Shown here piece after piece: positions 9,339 through 18,300 of a stretch of DNA of 64,000 nt. The stretch is from a virus: positions 18,792 to 82,791 of the IMG/VR virus record IMGVR_UViG_3300021960_000048; one strand, written 5' to 3'. Every line of letters begins with the position of its first letter. Position 1 is the stretch's first letter. Under the pieces are notes generated by a model that did not search any database, was not told the DNA's origin, and worked only from the letters and a program-made list of their open reading frames with translations. Both the position numbers and the translations under genes were made by a program.

Positions 9339-9802
9339 GACATAAGTGAAGCCAATTGTTGCACACTTATTGTTCGCGCATTTTCGTATGGTGGGTTAGC
9401 GATAGGGTCGAACACCCAAGCCGCGTCGTCTCGGTAGTCGCAAGTCCAACCAGTGCCTTCGATGTGGCAGAGTGTTGATATTACGAACTGATGCCATACG
9501 TTGAAACTACCAGACCATTTTTCACCTTCGTGGCTGCGGTGATTCCAGATAACAGTTTCATTAGGTTTAGTGTGGTCGGAACATACCCAAGATGCAGGGC
9601 GGTCGTCGCACCAGTCAGCCCAGTGTTCTAAGACAGTCATACCGCAGAAGTAAACATGGTCGTCTCTAACTTCGGCTCTTTCAGAGCGGCCAAAATGCTC
9701 TAATGAGATATTTAACTCTCTAACGATGTATTCAGCCCATGTCTCGTCTTCTCTTGTCCAACCTTCTTGTCTTCGTGTCTGCCAGTATTCTCTTGCTTTC
9801 AT
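9335..9802 (-). CDS. Hypothetical Trp-rich acidic protein
   Basis: 155 aa, notably rich in Trp, Asp and Glu (for example LEHWADWCDD and DAAWVFDP). No family recognised. It converges on groEL. The start is supported by a leaderless module: TATATAA about 26 nt upstream and TTCCGGTAGAAC just before the ATG. Confidence 0.7.
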   Translation of the reverse strand: MKAREYWQTRRQEGWTREDETWAEYIVRELNISLEHFGRSERAEVRDDHVYFCGMTVLEHWADWCDDRPASWVCSDHTKPNETVIWNHRSHEGEKWSGSFNVWHQFVISTLCHIEGTGWTCDYRDDAAWVFDPIANPPYENARTISVQQLASLMS

Positions 9803-9833
9803 GTTCTACCGGAAAGGGTATTGGTATATAACA
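9803..9833 (-). promoter_or_regulatory. Leaderless promoter module
   Basis: TTATATACC centred about 26 nt before the ATG at 9802, then TTCCGGTAGAAC ending at the base before the ATG. Confidence 0.75.
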
Positions 9834-9858
9834 TTAATTGTTCTATACTTTCACAAGC

Positions 9859-12800
9859 CTAAAACCCATGTCGGTTTGTCGTACCTATGACGGCAGTATT
9901 GTCTTGGTCGCCTATGCGGGTTATCAAAGCCCCACTCCAAGGCCAGTACAAAGACGACCCTGCATGTGGTGTTCTGTACCAAGCCAATGGGTTAGTCGTC
10001 CAAGCCAAGTCTAGGTCTGCCGCATTATGCCCCCAAAATCTTTGGTAACGTAACTGTGGTGCATTGTGAGAGAAATCCTCACTACCTGCAAGAGTTTCAG
10101 CAGCACCTAGTATAGACCATTCTGTGCCATCAGTTTTGATTGAAGGTATAGATAACCAACGGACGTTCATAGAACGGATAACATTCTCATCAGCAGTAGC
10201 AGCATCAAACTCAAAAGATGGAAGCCATATTTCCATGAAGTGAGAACGCTGTGTCCAAACACCAGTTGTAGCAGAGTAAGTTATTCCCCCACCTTTTACA
10301 CTCGGCCAGTCGAGTGGATATACGCCATCATCTTCGGGTGTTGGTATTGTACTATATTCTAAGTTACTTCTCCATCTTACAACAATGTGAGTATTACCAT
10401 CTCCATTTGTTGTCATTGTTATGTTGGACATATCAAATGGGTCTCCGCTGATAGGATGGAATAAATGTTTTACAGTTTTAGTTGTTGACGAAAGAACGTC
10501 TTTACTATTCATGGCCGTTATCATTACATCATTAGCAACCACGTCATTGACTTTACTTAACTTACATACAACAAGTATTCTATCTTCCTCGTTTATGATT
10601 GCATCATACCAATCACATACATCAGCATCATTCTCATGTAAATAAAGTGGACTAGCGAAACTATGCACTGTGCCACTACCTAAGTCTCCTTGACAAGCAT
10701 ACACTTTGGCATTCGCTGTGTTGTTATCTTTTCTAAAGAAGATGAAAGGAATGTCGTCGCTTCTAAGAGCCAACTTAGGTGAGTCGATTCTACCACTTGT
10801 CGTATTGTCAACTGAAACCCATCTCCCATCATCCCAAGTTGTTGGACTGCCACTCGGAAGTGCAACCCAACTCGCATTAGGTTCTTTGATTGAATACACG
10901 ATTGAATATTCGGAAGCACTGTTACGGAAGTGTACCGCAGCCAAATGAAGCCTGTCCTTAGAGTCGCATACTAATGTCGGCTGCATCATGTTATCACCAG
11001 TGGAATACGGATTGTTTGTTGCCGAGATGTTTACGGGTGTAACCGCCGACCAGTCCCACTTATACACATGGTCGGGTGAAGATGCGACTATATTTCTAGT
11101 TGCATATGTATAGAATAGTCTGCGTATCGGTGCGCCAGTAATTGTTGCTGAGTCGTCTCTTGCCACTTCTATTACAGCATGAATTGTTCCTAGACTATCG
11201 GAAGCGAACGCTGCTCCGTATATCTTGTCATTACTATCTAAGGCCGAACTCCCTATCTCTGAGTTTAGTAAGACTTCATCGAGGCCACTTGTTGTTGAGC
11301 CAAGATTTTCCGCATGTCGATTCCAGAATAAATCTGAACCCGGTGGTTTGGTGTAATGTACGTACGTAGGTTGATTCCCTCGATTTAATTTTGTGCTAGG
11401 GCCAATTGTGAATTGATGCAATGTTCCATCGGGTGTTCTTAATATTCTTTGACCCTTACCGAGATACCCTTCTGTTGCACCTGTAGCACTTGCACTATCA
11501 TTCATTTCTTCTCGGTTTGTAGTAACATGAGATTGTGAGGGTGTTGACCCTCTAGCATTGACTATACTACCACTATCCCAGTAAGGTCTTACGTGGTTTG
11601 ATACATGGACTTCGGTTGATGATTTCAACTGTTCAGCAATAGCAACCCAGTCTTTCTTACTAAGTTCTTGCGCCCTTGCTAATGTTACATGTGGTTGACC
11701 CGCAGTGTAGACTTTATCCCAGTCGTAATCACTGCCTGTCATAATAGGAATTGCACCCGCGTGGAAGTGGTCTGTTGGATGATTGACCCAAAACGCAGAC
11801 AAAGAATTACCACTAACGAATGGGCCACCTGTTAACTCATTCGGTAATAGAATATCATTGTAAAGAACATTACCACTGTTGGTTGTTCTTCTCCCTGTGT
11901 CAGCCCATAGATTAGTACGCAAGTAAGACTGGCCGATTGTACCGCCACTACCTGCTGCATCAAACCCAGACAACAAACCTGCTGCACCTTCTAAGTGAAG
12001 GGTGTCCGTTCTTGAGAATGGAGTTTCAAGTTCTAAGTCGAGACTTCCTTTTCCACCTGCTCTTGCTCGGACTTGGACTTGACCCGGTGCAAGTAGATGT
12101 AAAGGAATGTCGTAGCCTAAGCCAGCATGGACCTGTTTCCAAGTTCTATCAGTTCTGTACGGATGTGCTTGAGATGAAAGACCGTAATGAAGAGGGCCGA
12201 AATGTGAGAACCCACCGAGAGGGCCGACTAATTGCCTAGCAGCATTTGTTGATAACAACCCCGCGAATGGTGCATCTGTATCACCCTCTGAGTACGACGT
12301 AGTGTCATAGGAACGTGTGTTATACAGAGCCGCAGGGAAAGCCCACCCCGCCCATCCAAACTCGCAGTATGGACTCGCAGATGAGCCGAAATCAGCAAAG
12401 CCAATGGTTGTAGGAATAAATCTAGTCTTTCTCAGATGTTGGTATCTATCAACAGCCCATGTATCTATTCCACTCTTCTCCGTAGTAATGGTGTCATACC
12501 CAAGATAAGAAACACGGTCAGTCATTTGTCTGTAAGGATAACCATGTAAAATAGAACCATCACTTAGTATGTGAGGGAGACACTTAGGTAAGACCGCATG
12601 AGAACAACGGCCTTCTGGATATGAGCCATATGTTATTGGTATCGCTCTTTGTGCTGATTCGGGAAACCAGTAAGCAATTCGAGAACCACTCCACCATGTA
12701 TCATCTTCTATCCAGTTTTGTGTTCCTTTACTTGCCCCATCAACGGTTGAATATTTTATGTCGAACATTGCCTTACCTTTACGCACCTTGCCGTTCTTTG

Positions 12801-15303
12801 CAGGGGTGTCCGACCATAATAGAATGAGACTTCTCGCACTTGAGTTAGCGACCATTTGTCCCCATGTCGGTACAGCACCGAAGTTTGTTCCTGTATAATT
12901 ATTAGAAGTTCCAAAGTCTTGTACTGGCTCTGGATATTGAAATGCAGCCTCACCAGTGCCGCTCAGTGGGTCGCTTTGTTCACTTTCTATTGGGTTGCAT
13001 GTACGTGCCGATGAATCATAATAGAAACCCGGCGGGCATGGATTAGAGAAACCATCGGGATTCCAAGGCCAAGGGTTAATGTCGGGAGTTGGATATTCCC
13101 CATTACTAAATATCATATCTCGGTGAATAGCGGCCATCATCATCTTTCCATCTTCCATGATTCGCAATGACGAACAATGTAATGTTGGATGAAGTAACGA
13201 TGCTGCGTAGGATGTATGGTCCGGGTGTTTGGCCCGGTCTTTTCTTTCTTGACCTAAGTATCTCATTAGTTCAACTTGAGGAAATACCCAATCGTGGATA
13301 GTCCATTGATACATATATTCAGAGATAGAAATGCCAGTTCTAGTATCAAGAGATTCAGACTTACCCACTAATAGATTATACAATGGATTGTTTGTTGCAG
13401 TTGTAGTATCTTCGGTGTATAGAGCGTCATTGTTGGCTGTCCACTTGAATAGTAGTAGTTCACTACCTCTAGGATTCCCTGCTGCTCCATCACCACCATC
13501 AGCCCATACTTGCCCGTTGCCCCACACTGCCGAGTTGAAGTCCGAAGCGTCGATTGCATCTGCCCCTACAAGCAACTCTCCACCGTAAGCATCTGCGTCC
13601 CATAGATGTGAAATGCCACCCTGTTGATAGAATCCACCGGGTTCTACTGTGCCACATAACTTTGGTATTCTCGCCCATGATGGATTTGCTAAGGGTCTGA
13701 ATGGTGTCATCTGATGTAACCCCCATGCAGATTGTGTTACTTGTTTTGCTTGAGCGGTAGTTCCTAATTTAACACCTGTAAGTGTTGGGTCGAGTCTGAA
13801 TATAGCATGATAAATTGTTACGCTATCTTCGGAATAATTTGCTCGAATGTGAGACTGGGCTAATGTTGGTGCGCCCCTAGTATAGTCAACTGTTCCACCT
13901 GCTAGAACTCCCTTGGGTGTGTTAACAACTGATACTAAAATATGATAGTCAACAATTGGTTTTCTAAATGAAACGCCTTCGACTGTAACATTCTCATATC
14001 GAAGAATCGAAGGAACAACTTTGACACGGGTTGGAACTTTATCAGCAAGGAAGGTTGAGGATATTGCAGTTGTCTTAGTCCAAGCCCCTGTTCCTGTTAT
14101 GTCTCCATATATTCTTCCACCTGCCTGTGCTTGAACAGATGTTCGACTGCTGATTGTTGAAGTTCCATAACTCGTACTAGGAGCGGTTCTAATGTTCCTT
14201 CCTGTCATAAATGTAGTTTGGTTGTCATTGGTATCTCCAGATTGACCGGAGCGTCTAGCAGCAGTTCCTAGTGCTTCTTGTAGTGGAAATATAGGAGTAC
14301 CGTCTGTGTAGTTATATCGTGAACCAGTGGCTAAGGAAGAATCGTCATACCACTTACCATTTCTTAGTAGGGTTTGACCCGAATGAACTTGAACATTCAA
14401 CCCCGAATATGTTTCATCCGATTCACTCTCTGGCACACTATGAAACGCAGTAACAACTAACGCACCTTCGTAGCCAACAAGACCACATGAATCTACAACA
14501 ACGTGATTACCTCTTTCAACTGCTCCAATGGAATACGGTAAAGCATCACTGCCCTCAACAACTCTCGGAACTTGAATGGTTGAATAGTTAGTGAGAATGT
14601 TAGAAGTTTCAGTAGCAGATTCAGTGCTTGTTGGGGAAGTTAACGATGTACCACTAGCCAATACGGTTTGTCTTGCGCCTAAGTTAATCCCCCAGTATGA
14701 AGAAGTTGCCCCACTCTCTTCTGCTCTATCAAACATAGCCATATCACTTACCGACTTATCTGAGCGGTCTGCTACGAAACCAATGACTGAATATGCGGTG
14801 TTGTGAAACGACCCGAATGAAATCCCAAGCCCGTTCGATGGAAGGACTGTTGCTGCGTAATGAGCGATATTCAAAGGAGCGCCGTTAGTTGTAGTTCTAC
14901 CCAGAGTCAACTGATTATCTGTTGCAGGTATCGAAGTTGTATCTCTCTTGATAGAAAAAGTATGGTTAGCAGGTTGGCTACCTGTTTCAGTTCTTCTACT
15001 ATGCGCCCCGAACCTACCTGCTTCGGTGAAAGTCATGACTGTCCCCGAAACTGAAACGCTAGTTGCAGTGTTACTATGATGAGAACCCGTTACTGTTATG
15101 TTTTCTATTTGAGATGTTTCAAGCCAACCCATTTCACTATTCAGAGATGGGGGAGAAATGTTTAGCAGTAAGTCGTTTGTTGTAGGTGGTTGTGAAGGAG
15201 ACCATGTGTTGCGAAATGTACCTGCCGCATTAACAATAGAAGTCAAAGGGAGACCCGGTTCAGCACCAACAGGCGGTCTCATATCCACTGGGGAATAAGC
15301 CAT
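9859..15303 (-). CDS. Giant distal tail protein with Asp-box-like repeats
   Basis: 1814 aa, Ser/Thr/Gly/Asn-rich and beta-rich, as in tail fibres or receptor-binding proteins. In roughly residues 1390-1670 three spaced motifs read DSLGTIHAVIEV, DSKDRLHLAAVHF and NGDGNTHIVVRW, which look like blades of a beta-propeller of sialidase/BNR type. An EGF-like CPPGFYYDSSARTC stretch lies in the middle. It is last in the tape-measure to tail-tip series, which supports a tip or adhesin role. I cannot assign a ligand. Confidence 0.7.
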   Translation of the reverse strand: MAYSPVDMRPPVGAEPGLPLTSIVNAAGTFRNTWSPSQPPTTNDLLLNISPPSLNSEMGWLETSQIENITVTGSHHSNTATSVSVSGTVMTFTEAGRFGAHSRRTETGSQPANHTFSIKRDTTSIPATDNQLTLGRTTTNGAPLNIAHYAATVLPSNGLGISFGSFHNTAYSVIGFVADRSDKSVSDMAMFDRAEESGATSSYWGINLGARQTVLASGTSLTSPTSTESATETSNILTNYSTIQVPRVVEGSDALPYSIGAVERGNHVVVDSCGLVGYEGALVVTAFHSVPESESDETYSGLNVQVHSGQTLLRNGKWYDDSSLATGSRYNYTDGTPIFPLQEALGTAARRSGQSGDTNDNQTTFMTGRNIRTAPSTSYGTSTISSRTSVQAQAGGRIYGDITGTGAWTKTTAISSTFLADKVPTRVKVVPSILRYENVTVEGVSFRKPIVDYHILVSVVNTPKGVLAGGTVDYTRGAPTLAQSHIRANYSEDSVTIYHAIFRLDPTLTGVKLGTTAQAKQVTQSAWGLHQMTPFRPLANPSWARIPKLCGTVEPGGFYQQGGISHLWDADAYGGELLVGADAIDASDFNSAVWGNGQVWADGGDGAAGNPRGSELLLFKWTANNDALYTEDTTTATNNPLYNLLVGKSESLDTRTGISISEYMYQWTIHDWVFPQVELMRYLGQERKDRAKHPDHTSYAASLLHPTLHCSSLRIMEDGKMMMAAIHRDMIFSNGEYPTPDINPWPWNPDGFSNPCPPGFYYDSSARTCNPIESEQSDPLSGTGEAAFQYPEPVQDFGTSNNYTGTNFGAVPTWGQMVANSSARSLILLWSDTPAKNGKVRKGKAMFDIKYSTVDGASKGTQNWIEDDTWWSGSRIAYWFPESAQRAIPITYGSYPEGRCSHAVLPKCLPHILSDGSILHGYPYRQMTDRVSYLGYDTITTEKSGIDTWAVDRYQHLRKTRFIPTTIGFADFGSSASPYCEFGWAGWAFPAALYNTRSYDTTSYSEGDTDAPFAGLLSTNAARQLVGPLGGFSHFGPLHYGLSSQAHPYRTDRTWKQVHAGLGYDIPLHLLAPGQVQVRARAGGKGSLDLELETPFSRTDTLHLEGAAGLLSGFDAAGSGGTIGQSYLRTNLWADTGRRTTNSGNVLYNDILLPNELTGGPFVSGNSLSAFWVNHPTDHFHAGAIPIMTGSDYDWDKVYTAGQPHVTLARAQELSKKDWVAIAEQLKSSTEVHVSNHVRPYWDSGSIVNARGSTPSQSHVTTNREEMNDSASATGATEGYLGKGQRILRTPDGTLHQFTIGPSTKLNRGNQPTYVHYTKPPGSDLFWNRHAENLGSTTSGLDEVLLNSEIGSSALDSNDKIYGAAFASDSLGTIHAVIEVARDDSATITGAPIRRLFYTYATRNIVASSPDHVYKWDWSAVTPVNISATNNPYSTGDNMMQPTLVCDSKDRLHLAAVHFRNSASEYSIVYSIKEPNASWVALPSGSPTTWDDGRWVSVDNTTSGRIDSPKLALRSDDIPFIFFRKDNNTANAKVYACQGDLGSGTVHSFASPLYLHENDADVCDWYDAIINEEDRILVVCKLSKVNDVVANDVMITAMNSKDVLSSTTKTVKHLFHPISGDPFDMSNITMTTNGDGNTHIVVRWRSNLEYSTIPTPEDDGVYPLDWPSVKGGGITYSATTGVWTQRSHFMEIWLPSFEFDAATADENVIRSMNVRWLSIPSIKTDGTEWSILGAAETLAGSEDFSHNAPQLRYQRFWGHNAADLDLAWTTNPLAWYRTPHAGSSLYWPWSGALITRIGDQDNTAVIGTTNRHGF

Positions 15304-15306
15304 CTA

Positions 15307-18300
15307 TCATGCCCCCAGACCTGCTTCTCTAACGAATACAGCAGTGTAAGGTGTCTGTCCCACATTGCCGCCTTGACGTTGATAGTTGAATGAAGTCATT
15401 CTTCCTACAAAGGTCTTGTTAGTTGCTTGGCCGGAGTAATTAACTGCTTCATATTCAAACTCAACTAAAGCACCACTTTGTAGTAACTCTTCCATAAACT
15501 CAATGTCAGTATTCTCAGTCTCTTTGAGGAATACTCCTTGCATTTCAAACTCATCAACTCTTTGCCCTCTATCTGTTACCTCTGGATAAACAGCATCTAA
15601 TACGGGTGTTTGAGTAAAGGTAGCAACTCTCCTTCTACTGAAAGACGAAGGCTTTGTATTCAATGTTAGTGGAATGATTAATGTTGCAGGTAATACTTTC
15701 ACAACTACCTTAGCAGTGGCAGACGATGTGCCGTTTGAATCTGTAACAACAAGTGTAGCAAGGAACTCACCTGCTTCCGCGTAAGTATGGTCATTGTAAG
15801 ATGTTGCACCAGACACGGCTGATGAGCCATCACCAAATGTAAATGCGTAGGTAGACAAAGTTGCTGTACTGTTTATCGTGTACGAAGAACTTGCGTCAAG
15901 TCGAATTGCTTGTCCCGCCCTTACCATTGTTGGTATCGCTCTAAGGATAGCAATAGGTTCAGCATTTACAATAGTGTAAGTTATTGTAGGGTCCGAAACA
16001 AGTGATTCGTTACCTACATCATCTTTGACATACGCTTTGACTTCTCTTGTTCCAGATGTTGTTGTATAAACATAGGATATATCTTGAGTTATACTTGTTG
16101 CAGGGGTATTTACTTTCACCCATCCACTATCTGTACCATCACCGTACTCAACCTTAAACTCAGAGATGAGGCGGTTTGCGTCTGTTGTAACACCTGTAAC
16201 TCTGAATGTTATCACATGCCCTACCTTGGTTGTGAATGATGTATCACTTGAGCCTACGCTTGTCGCAGTGCTGCCGTCGTATGAGTTTGAAACAACTGCT
16301 ACATCGACTGTCGGCTTCTCATCATACTCAACATCCCATGAAGTAATACAAGGAATGGCAGACCAGTCTATAGGATGTAGTAAGGTTTCAGAAACGGAAG
16401 GTATATAAAAGTTAAACCTCACGACGAAACCACTAGCGACCACGCTGCTTGGCAAACCAGTCAAGTCTAGTGTTCCTATTCCACCAGTGTAGTCCAACTG
16501 TCTGTCTATGAATCCATCTATTGTTGTAGAAGCCTCTTGGTCTATTGTAACAACAGTTGGTGGCTCTAGTAAAGTAACTCGAATATCCATCCCTTTTGTC
16601 TTGTTGATGTTCGTAGCATAGATATTCAGTTTAGTATATCTTGCCACTGTTGTCGAAGGTTGTTGTTTAATTGAATCAACAGTGAACGGTAGCATACCCC
16701 CTGTTGGTAATTGACGTAATGTCATAGAGTCGATTTGTAAATCTTGATTCGATTTCTGCAAAGTTGGATTCGTCAACCGGGTTATTTCACCATTTGAGTC
16801 AAGGAACTCCGTAGGGTCAGTAGGTACGTGTAAAAGAGTTCTTGCGGGATATTCGGGTATGGCATAACTTGATTGTGTAAAACCATTCAATGATGTAATC
16901 GGCATTGAATCGGGTGTGATTGGCTCTCCTTGTAATGTAACAAGAACATAATAACTTGCACCATTAATGAATACACCCGAACTCCCGTAGATATATGTAG
17001 CAGTACCCGTGTTGATAGTTATATTTGCAGGTGAAGCAGTATATGTAACGACTTGCCTTCCTATTGCTATTGGTGTCGCAGAAAGGTCGGTTGAGTCAAA
17101 TGCTACAAAGTGTGCTTCGGTTGCGGTTAAGTCGGTTAGGCGGGCAATCATAGCGGCATTCAATGTAGAGTCAGTGTCGAAACTAGCAGATGCCACTAAA
17201 TCTAGTATAGTCCCCGATGAAGAATATTCCATTTCATCAAGGTAAAGAGTGTACCTTCCACCTTGATGTTCTGTAAAAGCAACTCTATCATCTCGGTTGT
17301 AATCTCTTGTTCCAGTGTTCATTACCGCAGGGTCGCCCTCAGCCCAATGGTTCGCCCAGTGGTCGGTTGTAGAAGATGGATGAGCGATTGGAGTTCTCAT
17401 TGGGAATGTTGCTATGTCGCAAGATTTGATTGACATAGCCCAAACCGGAGTTCTACATGATGGGTCAGTTCCAACAACTTCTCCATTCCAAAGGAAGGTC
17501 ATTCCCTTTGAATTAAAGACTGTCCTTAATGTGTTAGTGCCTTCCGAGAATGTGAAATAATTTGAAGTTCCAAAACCATTTGATAATCTACCAAATCCAC
17601 CAGTGCCGGGTAGATTGAATGTGTTATCTCCATCCACATCAACAAATCCAGTCCATGTTCCACTTGTTGTTAAGTGAGGAAGGCCACCTGTCATCCATAC
17701 TCCACATCTGTTGTATATTGAAGCGGTTGGGAAGGCGTTATCAGCCTTGACACGTGCGTCCTTATTCAGTATGTCAAAGCCCCCTACACTTGCTGATTTA
17801 TTACCAGTAGCATTAGGTGTATGATTCCAAAACAACCTCTTCATATTATGTAGGCCGGGTACAGTTTTCACTGTTCCACCCGTTACGTCTACGTCGTCCG
17901 AATCGAAGTACCCACCACGCCAACCATTCGCATTCTCACCATTATGTTGGGCGGCTGTCAACCTAGTGTAGAATCTCTTAGCACTATCAGTTGGAACAGT
18001 CAATGCAGTTCCACTCACTGATTTTGTTGCACCTAATTGAGATATGCCACTAGTATTCCCATCCCAAACAGGCGATAACCCCATGCCATAATTCTGTGCA
18101 GGGGTGTCCATGACCATAGAATGTCTGCCGAATACTGGATGTTCTTCATTACTATCAAACTCAACCATAATCATTCTGTTTGGTCTAGCAGGGAAGAACG
18201 CAGTAATCTCAGCGTCAAGAAAAATAGGAGATGCCGCCATCTCTGAAAGCCCATACTTAGTAGTTGCACTTCTAGCCGGAACAACATCTCCCGATACACT